Notes under the pieces: model-generated
The model's database searches: none
What the model saw: only the letters and a program-made list of their open reading frames with translations
Told to the model about the DNA's origin: nothing
Assembly (NCBI RefSeq): GCF_902459615.1
Contig: NZ_CABPSA010000001.1
Location: forward strand, 310,001-374,000
Direction of reading: 5' to 3'
DNA: 64,000 bases
From: Pandoraea commovens
GTDB lineage: Bacteria; Pseudomonadota; Gammaproteobacteria; Burkholderiales; Burkholderiaceae
In this document: in pieces, positions 25,077 through 34,027 of the stretch
How positions within the stretch are numbered: position 1 is the stretch's first letter
How the letters are laid out: each line of letters begins with the position of its first letter
Made by a program: the position numbers and the translations under genes

Positions 25077-26792
25077 TTACAGCGCCATATCCGGCGTCTT
25101 CTTCACGACACCCGGATTCGCCATCGGCGCATTGTCAGGCACAACGCCATTCAGGCTCGGCGGTGCGATGGCCAGTTGCAGCGTTTCGGCCGTCGTCGCC
25201 CACTCGGTGGCGAGCATCTGCGGATTGTCGTGGAGCTTCTTGCCGTAGCTCGGCACGATCTCGCGAATCTTCTGTTGCCACGCGGGCGTCTTCATCTGCT
25301 CCGGGAAAACGCGCTCGAGAAGCGACAGCATGATCGCAGGCGAAGTCGAGCCGCCCGGCGATGCGCCGAGCAGGGCCGACACCGTGCGGTCGCTCGACAC
25401 CACGACTTCCGTACCGAGCTTCAGTACGCCGCCCTTCTCCGGATCGTTCTTGATGATCTGCACGCGCTGACCGGCTTCCCACAGACGCCAGTCTTCGTTC
25501 TTCGCTTCCGGCATGTAGTGACGAAGCGCCGCCATCTTCTCGTCCATCGACAGTCGCAGTTGCTGCGCGAGGTACTTCACGAGCGCGAACTCATGCACGC
25601 CCACCTGCAACTGGGGAATGACGTTCGACGGCGTTGCTGCCTTCGCGAGGTCGAAGTACGAGCCGTTCTTGAGGAACTTGCTCGACCACGTCGCGAACGG
25701 CCCGAACAGGATGACCTTCTTGCCGTCGAGCACGCGGGTGTCCAGGTGGGGCACCGACATGGGGGGCGAACCGGTATCCGCGAGACCGTAGACCTTGGCC
25801 AGATGGCGCGAAGCAATCTCGGGCTTTTCGGTGACGAGGAACTCGCCGCCCACCGGGAAACCGCCGTATTGCTTGGCTTCCGGAATGCCTGACAGTTGCA
25901 GCAGCGGGAGTGCAGCGCCGCCCGCGCCGATGAACACATTGCGTGCATCCACCGTCTGGATCTTCGAGCTGTCGTTCATATCGAACGCGGATACGCGCCA
26001 GCTACCGTCTTCGTTACGGGTGATCGAACGGACTTCGTAACCGGTCGAGACCTTCACGCCGGACTTCTCGGTCAGGTGCTTGTAGAACTGACGGGTGATC
26101 TCGCCCAGATTGACGTCCGTGCCGAGCGGCGAGCGCGTGGCGGTGACCACCTCGTCAGGCTTGCGGCCTTCCATCATGATCGGAATCCACTCGGCGATCT
26201 TCGCCGGGTCGGTCGCCATTTCCATGCCTGCGAACAGCGGCGAAGCCTTCAGTGCTTCCACGCGCTTCTTGATGAACTCGCGGTTCTCTTCGCCGAACAC
26301 AAGATTCATGTGCGGCGTGGAATTGATGAACTCACGCGGATTGCCCAGCACGCCCTGGCGCACCTGATGCGACCAAAACTGGCGCGAGATCTGGAAGTTC
26401 TCGTTGATGTTGATGGCCTGCGTGATATGGACGTTGCCCTTATCGTCCATCGGCGTGTAATTCAGTTCGCACAGGGCCGAGTGACCGGTACCGGCGTTAT
26501 TCCAGCCGTTCGAGCTTTCTTCTGCGACCTTGTCCAGACGTTCGAAGACTTCGTAAGTCCAGTTCGGCTCCAGTTCGGACAGATAAACGCCGAGCGTCGC
26601 GCTCATGATGCCGCCGCCGATCAGCAGCACGTCGACCTTACGGTCCGCCTTGGCGGCGCGGTACTGACTGCCGAAGAAGTACGAATATCCGGCCCACACC
26701 GCAGCGGCGCCAACGGCGGTGCCCAGGAATTTGCGGCGGGTAAAGCGCTTGCGGCCGCTACCTGGCACCGGCTTCTTATCGGTTTGAGTCAT
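25077..26792 (-). CDS. mqo: Malate:quinone oxidoreductase with Tat-like N-terminus
   Basis: A 571-residue membrane-associated flavoenzyme that oxidises malate to oxaloacetate and passes electrons to quinone. The FAD fold begins DVLLIGGGIMSATLGVYLSELEP (about 54-76), followed by the Mqo-typical NGWNNAGTGHSALCELNYTP; the C-terminal PGGSTSPAIMLSLLERVFP is also characteristic. Most Mqo proteins start close to the FAD fold. This one has about 50 extra residues with a twin-arginine pattern (RKRFTRRKFLG) and a hydrophobic stretch (TAVGAAAVWAGYSYFFG), suggesting Tat export or membrane anchoring. It ends at a strong intrinsic terminator. Confidence 0.95.
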   Translation of the reverse strand: MTQTDKKPVPGSGRKRFTRRKFLGTAVGAAAVWAGYSYFFGSQYRAAKADRKVDVLLIGGGIMSATLGVYLSELEPNWTYEVFERLDKVAEESSNGWNNAGTGHSALCELNYTPMDDKGNVHITQAININENFQISRQFWSHQVRQGVLGNPREFINSTPHMNLVFGEENREFIKKRVEALKASPLFAGMEMATDPAKIAEWIPIMMEGRKPDEVVTATRSPLGTDVNLGEITRQFYKHLTEKSGVKVSTGYEVRSITRNEDGSWRVSAFDMNDSSKIQTVDARNVFIGAGGAALPLLQLSGIPEAKQYGGFPVGGEFLVTEKPEIASRHLAKVYGLADTGSPPMSVPHLDTRVLDGKKVILFGPFATWSSKFLKNGSYFDLAKAATPSNVIPQLQVGVHEFALVKYLAQQLRLSMDEKMAALRHYMPEAKNEDWRLWEAGQRVQIIKNDPEKGGVLKLGTEVVVSSDRTVSALLGASPGGSTSPAIMLSLLERVFPEQMKTPAWQQKIREIVPSYGKKLHDNPQMLATEWATTAETLQLAIAPPSLNGVVPDNAPMANPGVVKKTPDMAL

Positions 26793-27243
26793 GGGAATCA
26801 GTCACCTTATCAATTACGTGTGGCGTCGCCATCTTCCACACGCCGGGGGGAAAGCGCACGCTTGGCGGGCGTGCTGGCGGGATTCGGACCGACAGACGTC
26901 ATCCAGCCGGTGTTTCGGCAGATAGCACAAGCCGAGCATCGAAAACGCCGGATTGTAGCTGAAACCGTCTAAAACATGGGTGGAAACCCTAATATTGAAG
27001 TGGGGGTCAGATGAAATTTCCCGAGAAACAACGGCTTTTCACCCGCTTTCTGACCCTATTTCGACCCTATTTCGGCCTTAATCGAGCGTCTGCTTGAATA
27101 TCCGCAAAGCCGAATCGTCTTGATGCTAAACGCGTGCGGGTTGACGTTCGAATGCCGTCCCAAAGCGGGACTTTGTTTTCGAAATGACGTGAATCCGGCA
27201 ACATCGATCCTCTTAATACGATCCAGTCATTTCGGAGCGCGCA
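26793..27243. other. Intergenic region upstream of mqo and the VOC gene
   Basis: About 450 bases between divergent genes with no supported gene. CGTGTGG (26817-26823) can pair with CCACACG (26836-26842) in the mqo leader. A minus-strand TACAAT (26957-26952) could be an mqo -10 box, but no good -35 accompanies it. A short duplication of GACCCTATTTC occurs near 27052-27073. Nothing else was recognised. Confidence 0.5.
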
Positions 27244-27615
27244 ATGCCGGTTTTCATGTCCAGATTGATCCTCTACGTCCGTGATGTTGAGTTGTTGAAA
27301 GCGTTTTACCGGACGCATTTCGCCTTCCCTGTGATCGAAGAAATCGAGAACGAATGGGCGGCGCTCAAAGCCGGTGAAGTGGAGATTGCACTGCACCGCG
27401 TCGGCGCGGCCTATCGAGACCGTCCGTCGAGCGGCGAGACGTCGAACGCAAAACTCGTCTTCTCGGTGGAATCAGGGCTGGAGGATTTGCGGGAGGCGCT
27501 GCTTAACGCGGGCGTCAAGATGCGTGAAATGAAGCGCTACGATGGCTTCCCACAATCGATGTGCGATGGGGAGGATCCGGAGGGCAACGTCTTCCAGCTT
27601 TCACAGCGCGACTAG
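27244..27615 (+). CDS. Glyoxalase/VOC-superfamily protein
   Basis: A 123-residue single VOC domain. The opening MSRLILYVRDVELLKAFYRTHFAFPVIEE is the typical first beta-alpha unit, and the closing QSMCDGEDPEGNVFQLSQ is the typical last strand with a metal-ligand-like Asp/Glu. Members include glyoxalase I, extradiol dioxygenases and antibiotic-binding proteins, and the reaction cannot be told. Its stop codon shares bases with the stop of the convergent inositol-monophosphatase-family gene (CTAG at 27612-27615). Confidence 0.82.
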   Translation: MPVFMSRLILYVRDVELLKAFYRTHFAFPVIEEIENEWAALKAGEVEIALHRVGAAYRDRPSSGETSNAKLVFSVESGLEDLREALLNAGVKMREMKRYDGFPQSMCDGEDPEGNVFQLSQRD

Positions 27616-28379
27616 CTTCGGCTGAGATGGCGGTCGACGACGGCGTGCAACGCGTCGGTCCCGGCGAAGATCGTCTGGCCGCCGCCGTCATACGTCCCGT
27701 GCGCGTGGACGCCTAACCCGGCTTCACGGCAAATCACCGATCCGGCGGCGATATCCCAGATGCTTGTGTGTTTTTCCAGATAGCCGTCGACGAACCCGAG
27801 CGCAGCGAAGCCAAGGCCAATGGTGGCGCACCGATACTCGGCCAAGCCCCAACCCGATGTCCGCAACGCGTATTCGACCTGAGCGATTTCGGTGGCTGGC
27901 CAACGGGCGTTGTCGCCTACGGCTGCAAGATGAACGGACGGAAAGTCGATATTTCGTTCAAACGACTGCCCGTTGCGTGATACGCCGCGCCCGCGCGCAG
28001 CGCTTAGCGTCACGCCCAGCGAGGGATAGGCGATGACACCGACGACCGGCTCATCGTCCTCGACAAAACCCAGCGACACGCCCCACAGCGGCGATCCGCG
28101 CAGAAAATTGGCGGTGCCGTCGATGGGATCAATGGCCCAGAAGGCGTTCGAGCCTTTTCCGCCCATCTCTTCCCCCATCACATCGTCTTCTGACAAGTCG
28201 ATCGCCAGCGCTTCGCGAATGCGGCGTTCGATCATCCGGTCGGCTTCGGACACATATTCGCGCGCCCCCTTCTCCTCGAGCGCGAAGCGCCCGCGTGCGT
28301 CAAACAATTCAAGCGCCGAGCGCGCGGCCTCGTGGACGATGCACACTGCGACGGCCAATCGTTGGTCAATGTCAGGCAT
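27612..28379 (-). CDS. Inositol monophosphatase family protein (SuhB/CysQ-like)
   Basis: A 255-residue metal-dependent phosphatase. Both family signatures are visible: DPIDGTANFLRGSPLWGVSLGF (about 85-106) and SIWDIAAGSVICREAG (about 206-221). Possible substrates are inositol phosphates, 3'-phosphoadenosine phosphates or histidinol phosphate. The frame extends to 28451, but the ATG at 28379 gives a family-like start (MPDIDQRLAVAVCIVHEAAR). No partner gene is adjacent. Confidence 0.9.
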   Translation of the reverse strand: MPDIDQRLAVAVCIVHEAARSALELFDARGRFALEEKGAREYVSEADRMIERRIREALAIDLSEDDVMGEEMGGKGSNAFWAIDPIDGTANFLRGSPLWGVSLGFVEDDEPVVGVIAYPSLGVTLSAARGRGVSRNGQSFERNIDFPSVHLAAVGDNARWPATEIAQVEYALRTSGWGLAEYRCATIGLGFAALGFVDGYLEKHTSIWDIAAGSVICREAGLGVHAHGTYDGGGQTIFAGTDALHAVVDRHLSRS

Positions 28380-28549
28380 AAATGAGGTTCGATGGCTGGC
28401 CGGAATCGGCTCACGACATTCTGGCTTTTTGACGCGACACTTTTGCGTCATTACCGACAGCGCTTCTCTGCACCGGCCTGTCCCGTGCGCCGATGCTATG
28501 CTGCAAGTGCATTCGTTCGCATTCCCACCCGCGTCCGACGGAGGTCATC

Positions 28550-28882
28550 ATGACGGAAACCGACGTACTGGCTATCGAACAGCGAGCAACGGCGCTCGTG
28601 CACGCGCAGGTGCTCGGCATGCTACTTGCGCACATCAATCATCTCGATGCCACACCTGCCCCTGCCTTCGATTGCTTCCGGGAGGCCGCAATGGACGAGA
28701 TACGGCAATCACTGGTCGTTCGCTGCGGCATGTCCGGCCCGGCGTACGACGAACTCGAACGGCTCTTCGCCGCGCTAGCCCGTGCCTCGGACGACGTCTT
28801 CACCGTCGCCGATCACCACAACGCCCGATTCTTCCGCCAACTGCACGAACGAAAGGTCGCAGAAGAGCCTGCGCTGGACTGA
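28550..28882 (+). CDS. Hypothetical protein, 110 aa
   Basis: I do not recognise this protein. From the ATG at 28550, which has a strong GGAGG site 4-8 bases upstream, it encodes 110 residues that look mostly helical, without signal peptide or membrane segment: a heptad-like N-terminus (LAIEQRATALVHAQVLGMLLAHINHL) and a charged C-terminus. Codon use and length look like a real gene, and the good ribosome-binding site supports it. It is divergent from the inositol-monophosphatase-family gene and convergent with the asparaginase gene. Confidence 0.65.
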   Translation: MTETDVLAIEQRATALVHAQVLGMLLAHINHLDATPAPAFDCFREAAMDEIRQSLVVRCGMSGPAYDELERLFAALARASDDVFTVADHHNARFFRQLHERKVAEEPALD

Positions 28883-28937
28883 CGCGGACGGCGAAACACC
28901 AGCGTCGCGTCAGCGCCAGTCGCACGGGAAACGCCTG

Positions 28938-30038
28938 TCAATAGGTGGCGTCGAACGCCTTTTGCACTTTGTCTGCGGCGCTCACGCCGTTGCCGATGAG
29001 GAGTTGCGTCAGTACCCGGGCCTTCTGCGGATTCAGATCGTACGAGACGACGAACCCCGTCTTGTCGTCGGAGACTTCGACGTTGCGGTTGACGAACCCG
29101 GCACCCACGCGCGACGACCTGACCACGACAATGCCCTTGCGCGCAGCGGCTTCGAGTGCATCGAGTGCCGCTTTGGAGGCATTGCCATCGCCTACGCCCG
29201 CGAGCACGATGCCCTTGGCGTCGCGTCGCACGGCATCGTCGATCTGGGTAGCATCCATGTCGGCGTGCGCGTAGACGATGTCGACGCGCGGCAAACCGGC
29301 ATTGGGCACGGCCAGCGAACCTTTTCGACCCGCCGGTGCTGCGGCCAGATACCGGATCGATGCAGGATCGACGTATCCGAGTGGCCCGCCGTTCGGGTTT
29401 TGAAACGTCTGCACTGATGTTGTATTCGTCTTGGTGACCCAGCGCGGCGAGTGAATCGTGTCGTTCAGAACGACGAGCACACCCCGGTTGCGGGACTGCG
29501 CACTGGCGGCCACTTCGACAGCTTCGTAAAGATTGCCCGGACCGTCGGCACTCACCGCCGTACTCGGGCGCATCGAGCCGACCAGCACGACCGGCTGGCT
29601 CGTGGCGAGCACGTTATCGAGGAAGAACGCGGTTTCCTCCATGGTGTCGGTGCCGTGCGTGATCACGATGCCGTCGGCCTCGTTGCGCTCGAACGCCTGC
29701 TTGATGCGCGCGGCCAGCTGATACCAGACCTTGCTGTTCATATCCTGCGAGCCGATGTTCGAAATCTGCTCCGCTTTGATCGTGGCCAGCTTGTCCAGAC
29801 CCGGCACGCTGGCCGTCAGTTGCTCGCCCGTTACGCCGCCGGCGTTGTAGCCGATGGCCGAGCGCGCGTCGCCTGTGCTGGCGATAGTGCCGCCGGTCGC
29901 GAGCACGAGAATGCGCGGCTTGGGTTGGTCCGAACCGGCGGCGTTGGCCGTCAAGGCGTAACTGCCAGCGCTCAACGTCAGTGCAGCAATCGCGATCGAG
30001 TGCATCAGAACCTGGCAAGGGGTCTTCGACGATGTCAT
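28938..30038 (-). CDS. Periplasmic L-asparaginase, type II
   Basis: Asparaginase of about 366 residues that converts asparagine to aspartate and ammonia. Both catalytic threonine motifs are present: ATGGTIAST (about 47-55) and VITHGTDTMEETAFFLD (about 123-139). The start at 30038 has AGGAG upstream and gives a signal peptide (MHSIAIAALTLSAGSYALTANA-AGSD), so the enzyme is periplasmic, like AnsB. The open frame continues to 30146 without a ribosome-binding site. Confidence 0.93.
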   Translation of the reverse strand: MTSSKTPCQVLMHSIAIAALTLSAGSYALTANAAGSDQPKPRILVLATGGTIASTGDARSAIGYNAGGVTGEQLTASVPGLDKLATIKAEQISNIGSQDMNSKVWYQLAARIKQAFERNEADGIVITHGTDTMEETAFFLDNVLATSQPVVLVGSMRPSTAVSADGPGNLYEAVEVAASAQSRNRGVLVVLNDTIHSPRWVTKTNTTSVQTFQNPNGGPLGYVDPASIRYLAAAPAGRKGSLAVPNAGLPRVDIVYAHADMDATQIDDAVRRDAKGIVLAGVGDGNASKAALDALEAAARKGIVVVRSSRVGAGFVNRNVEVSDDKTGFVVSYDLNPQKARVLTQLLIGNGVSAADKVQKAFDATY

Positions 30039-30200
30039 GAATTCGCTCCTGTTATGTCGTTTATCGAGCATCGCGCCGAGAGCTGGCGTGATGTCCGACA
30101 TATTGACAATTTTTGGACTGCGAAGGAAGAGGCCGAAGATTCCCACGAGGTCGACGTTTCAGGTGTCGTCGAGTGACGTCGGCGCGCTCATGCGTGGGGT

Positions 30201-31124
30201 TCACCCATGAGGCTCAAGCATGGCAAACTCGACTGCGCCGCTGATCCAGCAGCCGGATTCGCGATTGCCGGGTTCGCGTAGCGCCACGCGAATGCACGAT
30301 GGACGTCCCATGGCAAAGCCCTGATAGACGCGCATGGCCGACTCCCCGTTTGCCAGCAGCCCGTAATGCAGCACGCCGTAAAGCGTGGCGGCGGCGGCGA
30401 TGCCCGTGGCGGCGTCCTCCGGATACCCCGACGAACGCGGGAACTGCCGCGCATGCAACTCCAGCGGGCGTGTACGCTCGACGGCGAACGGATACAGTCC
30501 GGTCGAATTGAGGACGTCGCACAATGCAGCGACTGCACCGAGGTTCGGCGTGAGCGTGTTCAGCTTTTCCACGGAGCGAATGGGCACCAGCGTCTTCGTG
30601 CGGCTCGTGCGGGCGTTGACAACGCCCATCGGCGCCAGATCGTCCACACCGATGCCAAGCACTTCGCAAATGGCGGCTACCCGCGTCGGGTCGTCCACCG
30701 GTTCGACGATGCCGCGCGGCTGGCCGACGTCAATGCGCTGCGTCGCTTCGTCGAAACGTACATCGACCAGACCGCTCAGCGTCTCCACGGTCGCACTTGC
30801 GGTCGTCCAGCGCCCCGCTTCACGCAACAGCCACATCGCGCCGAGCGTGGCATGCCCACACATCTCCATCTCATGTGCGGGGACGAAAAAGCGCAGACGA
30901 ACCGTGTTGCGCGGATCGCTGGCCCGGCAGACGAATGCGCTTTCGTGACCGTAGCGGGCCGCAATTGCCATCATGTCATCCGACGAGAGGCTATCGGCGT
31001 CGAACACGACCGGGGCCGGGTTGCCGCCACCAGCACCGGCAGAGAACACATTGACGAAGCGCAAATCCGGTGCGGCGACCCCGGGCGAGGGAATGCTGTG
31101 GGGAACGAGGGTTGGGGTGGTCAT
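30201..31124 (-). CDS. PhzF-family isomerase/epimerase
   Basis: A 307-residue PhzF-fold protein. The family opening (LRFVNVFSAGAGGGNPAPVV), the catalytic Glu in ARYGHESAFV, the substrate-binding MCGHATLGAMWLL and the C-terminal YPEDAATGIAAAATLYG are clear. PhzF itself isomerises a phenazine precursor; most relatives have no known substrate. No phenazine genes lie near. The ATG at 31124 was chosen because it places the family start correctly; the frame runs to 31217. Confidence 0.9.
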   Translation of the reverse strand: MTTPTLVPHSIPSPGVAAPDLRFVNVFSAGAGGGNPAPVVFDADSLSSDDMMAIAARYGHESAFVCRASDPRNTVRLRFFVPAHEMEMCGHATLGAMWLLREAGRWTTASATVETLSGLVDVRFDEATQRIDVGQPRGIVEPVDDPTRVAAICEVLGIGVDDLAPMGVVNARTSRTKTLVPIRSVEKLNTLTPNLGAVAALCDVLNSTGLYPFAVERTRPLELHARQFPRSSGYPEDAATGIAAAATLYGVLHYGLLANGESAMRVYQGFAMGRPSCIRVALREPGNRESGCWISGAVEFAMLEPHG

Positions 31125-31332
31125 CGGACACTCCTGATGGCAAGTGACGCAAGCATGCCCAACGTCGGAACGACAGTCGCCGTCAATCGGGCCAGTCCAT
31201 GCGTCCGATCGGGCCAAACCTCGCTCAGGGCGGTACCACCGACGTTTTGGACAAAGACTATACTGGTCGCCTGCACGCCGGAATATGCTCTGGCAAACGT
31301 GTCATCCGGCCTGTCCAGCTAAGGAATCGAGA

Positions 31333-32187
31333 GTGAAGCCCTATCCCACCGCATCGCGTCATTTGTACGGAGATCGCATTGCCGATGTCCGGCACGTGAG
31401 CGTCGGTGAATACCGCACCCACCCTCACGCGCATGACGACGAGTACATGTTCCTGCTCCCCAGGACCGGGCAACTCGTGCTCAACGTCGAGTCGAATGTC
31501 GCGCCGGTACGTGTAGCGCCAAAGTCGTTCGTGGTGGTGCCGCCGCAGCGTGTTCACGATACGCGGGGCTACCGACCCGGGCAGGAGCATGTCGCCGTGT
31601 ATGTCGCGAGCGATTTCGTCGCCTTTTGCGAACGCAAGGCACGACGCAAGCTCGCGTGCAGCCGCATCTCGATCTGGTCGGCACCGCTGGCCCTGCTCGA
31701 TGCGGTTCGTGTCGCAGGCGACACGCGCACGACAAACGACGTCCCCCTCCCTGAGCTGGCTGCTTTCCGCGCGGATCTCGCGGTGCGCACGGTGGCTGTG
31801 AGTTGCGTCGAAGCCGGTTTGACGTCCGCTCCGATCCCGCAAAGTCCTAGCGATGCCCATGCCGAGATCGTGCGCGACATCCAGACGTTTCTGAATGCAA
31901 CGCTCGATCAGCCAGTTACGCTCGATCGCGTCGCCTATGAATTCGGCCTGTCACGGCGCACATTGACGCGGATCTTTCGGGACGCCACAGGCGAGTCCGT
32001 CGTCGATTACCAGTCGCGACGCCGCGTGGAAGTCGCGGCAACATTGCTGCGCGCGCCCGGCATGACGGTGCTGGCCGTCGCAGCGGCTGTCGGACTGGAC
32101 TCTCCGTCTTATCTCGCGCGCCTGTTCAGACAACACGGCTACGCACCGCCAAACGCCTTCAAGCAGGGCGCACCGGATATCGACTAA
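31333..32187 (+). CDS. AraC-family transcriptional regulator
   Basis: About 284 residues from a GTG at 31333 preceded by AAGGA. The N-terminal half is a cupin-like sensor (HVSVGEYRTHPHAHDDEYMFLLPRTGQ, then PPQRVHDTRG); the C-terminal 100 residues carry two HTH motifs (VTLDRVAYEFGLSRRTLTRIFRDATG and VLAVAAAVGLDSPSYLARLFRQHGYAPPNAF). It is divergent from the PhzF gene and probably controls it. Upstream ATGs in frame would add about 60 residues of non-conserved sequence. Confidence 0.88.
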   Translation: MKPYPTASRHLYGDRIADVRHVSVGEYRTHPHAHDDEYMFLLPRTGQLVLNVESNVAPVRVAPKSFVVVPPQRVHDTRGYRPGQEHVAVYVASDFVAFCERKARRKLACSRISIWSAPLALLDAVRVAGDTRTTNDVPLPELAAFRADLAVRTVAVSCVEAGLTSAPIPQSPSDAHAEIVRDIQTFLNATLDQPVTLDRVAYEFGLSRRTLTRIFRDATGESVVDYQSRRRVEVAATLLRAPGMTVLAVAAAVGLDSPSYLARLFRQHGYAPPNAFKQGAPDID

Positions 32188-32214
32188 TCTTCGCGGGCTT
32201 GCGAGTTCACACCT

Positions 32215-33117
32215 TCAGCGATTATTGTCCTGAGCGCGCGCGAATTGCTCCGAGAGCCACTCGGTGAAGACCTTCACGCGACGCGACAACTGACGGCTGT
32301 GCGGATAAAGCACCGAGACCGGCATCGGCGGCGGCGGATTGTCCGCCAGAACGATCTGCAACCGCCCCGCCGCCAACTCGCTTTCGATGCGATATCGCGG
32401 CACCTGAACGAGCCCAAGACCGGCGAGGGCCGCACCGGTATATAAATCCGCGCCGTTCACGGAAATGTTCGATTTCAACCGCCGGGTGACGTATTCGTCG
32501 TCAAGGCGAAAGTCCAGCGGTACGGGCCGCCCGGTCGCGCTGGATACATAGTCGACGGCAAGGTGCGCATCTAAATCCTCAATGTCGGCCGGCAGACCAT
32601 AACGCTGCAAATACGCCGGACTGGCGACCGTGACCTGCTCCATCGTCGCGACCTGCCTTCCGACCAGCGACGAGTCTTGTAGCACCCCCGCGCGCAGCAC
32701 GCAGTCCACCCCTTCCCTAACCATGTCGATCAGCCGGTCGTCCTCCCCGACATGCAAGGCGATGCCCGGATAGGCGTCAAGGAAAGTGCCGAGCGTGGGC
32801 ATGATGAAGTGTTTGGCGAGCGTCCCCTGAAGATTCACCCGTAACAACCCTTTGGGCGGCGCATTGCGAAATGCCCCGTCGGTCTCCTCCAGATCGGCCA
32901 GCAGTCGCACGCAGCGGCGGTAGTACTCCTCCCCCTCCAGCGTCAACCGCACCTGGCGCGTCGTGCGCTCCAGCAACCGTACGCCGATGCGTGCCTCCAG
33001 CCGCTTGATCAGATTGGTGACAGTCGCACGCGGGATCTGCAGGTCGTCGGCCGCGAGCGAGAAGCTGTGCCGGTCGGCGATGCGCACGAAAACCTGCATT
33101 TCCTGAAATCTGTCCAT
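32215..33117 (-). CDS. LysR-family transcriptional regulator
   Basis: A 300-residue LTTR of the CrgA/DsdC-like group common in Burkholderia: N-terminal MDRFQEMQVFVRIADRHSFSLAADDLQIPRATVTNLIKRLEARIGVRLLERTTR, then the effector domain. The ATG at 33117 matches the family start; the frame runs to 33168. It is divergent from the SDR gene at 33282, with an LTTR-like dyad and a repeated element between them, so it probably controls the SDR/lipoprotein/SDR genes. Confidence 0.92.
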   Translation of the reverse strand: MDRFQEMQVFVRIADRHSFSLAADDLQIPRATVTNLIKRLEARIGVRLLERTTRQVRLTLEGEEYYRRCVRLLADLEETDGAFRNAPPKGLLRVNLQGTLAKHFIMPTLGTFLDAYPGIALHVGEDDRLIDMVREGVDCVLRAGVLQDSSLVGRQVATMEQVTVASPAYLQRYGLPADIEDLDAHLAVDYVSSATGRPVPLDFRLDDEYVTRRLKSNISVNGADLYTGAALAGLGLVQVPRYRIESELAAGRLQIVLADNPPPPMPVSVLYPHSRQLSRRVKVFTEWLSEQFARAQDNNR

Positions 33118-33178
33118 GGTGTTCCGCCCCCCCGGGTGTTGTCGGTCATCCGCGCCGTTGCCCGTCATAGTGCCATCG

Positions 33179-33239
33179 ATTTGTTAAAGCAAATGGAATT
33201 CTGAAAACAAATCGACACCAATTATCTTTCAAATGGAAT
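33179..33239. promoter_or_regulatory. LysR-type dyad and direct repeats between LysR and SDR
   Basis: ATTTG-N6-CAAAT (33179-33194) is a perfect dyad of the LTTR kind. The element CAAATGGAAT occurs at 33190-33199 and again at 33230-33239, a 40-base step close to four helical turns. The placement between divergent genes fits two LysR contact sites. Confidence 0.5.
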
Positions 33240-33281
33240 GAACCAGAATGTCTTCACCAACCACCTGAACTGGAAACCACC

Positions 33282-34016
33282 ATGAAAACGTCTCAAATCG
33301 CTCTGATCACCGGTGCTTCGCGCGGCATTGGCGCCACCATCGCGCGACGTCTCGCACGTGACGGCTTCTCCGTCGCCATCAACTACGCCTCGAACGCCGC
33401 CGAGGCCGACGCACTGGTGGCCGAACTGATCGAGGCAGGGACCGCGGCCATCGCCGTGAAGGCCGACGTCTCGAAGTCGGCCGAGGTGAAAGCGATGTTC
33501 GACACGGTCGAGCAGCAGCTCGGCAAGATCGACGTGCTCGTGAACAACGCCGGGATTCTCAAGACGGCGCCCCTCGCGCAGACCAGCGACGAACTGTACG
33601 AACAGAATTTCGCGATCAACACACGTGGCGTGTTCAATACGCTGCGCGAAGCGGCGACGCGCATGAACGAAGGCGGTCATATCGTCAATGTGTCCAGCAC
33701 TACGCTCGGTCTGAACATGCCCGGCTACGCCATCTACAACGGCACCAAAGCGGCGGTGGAGTCCTTCACGCGTGTGTTCGCCAAGGAGTTGCGCGGACGT
33801 CGCATCACCGTCAACGCCGTTGCGCCGGGGCCGGTGGCGACTGAATTGTTTCTGAACGGCAAGACCGACGAGCAGATTCAGACCTTTGCCAAGATGCCAC
33901 CGCTCGAACGCCTCGGGCAGCCCGACGATATTGCCAACGTCGTGGCGTTTCTCGCCGGTCCGGACAGCGCCTGGGTCAATGGTCAGGTGCTGCGCGCCAA
34001 CGGCGGCGTGGTCTGA
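33282..34016 (+). CDS. Short-chain dehydrogenase/reductase (3-oxoacyl-ACP reductase-like)
   Basis: A 244-residue classical SDR with TGASRGIG (about 10-17), NNAG (about 87-90), the catalytic Ser in VNVSSTTLG and YAIYNGTKAAVESF (Tyr and Lys spaced by YxxxK). The C-terminus GPDSAWVNGQVLRANGGVV is the usual FabG-like ending. It follows a LysR-type divergent control region, and the lipoprotein gene begins 11 bases after its stop. Substrate unknown. Confidence 0.92.
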   Translation: MKTSQIALITGASRGIGATIARRLARDGFSVAINYASNAAEADALVAELIEAGTAAIAVKADVSKSAEVKAMFDTVEQQLGKIDVLVNNAGILKTAPLAQTSDELYEQNFAINTRGVFNTLREAATRMNEGGHIVNVSSTTLGLNMPGYAIYNGTKAAVESFTRVFAKELRGRRITVNAVAPGPVATELFLNGKTDEQIQTFAKMPPLERLGQPDDIANVVAFLAGPDSAWVNGQVLRANGGVV

Positions 34017-34027
34017 ACGTCACAGCC

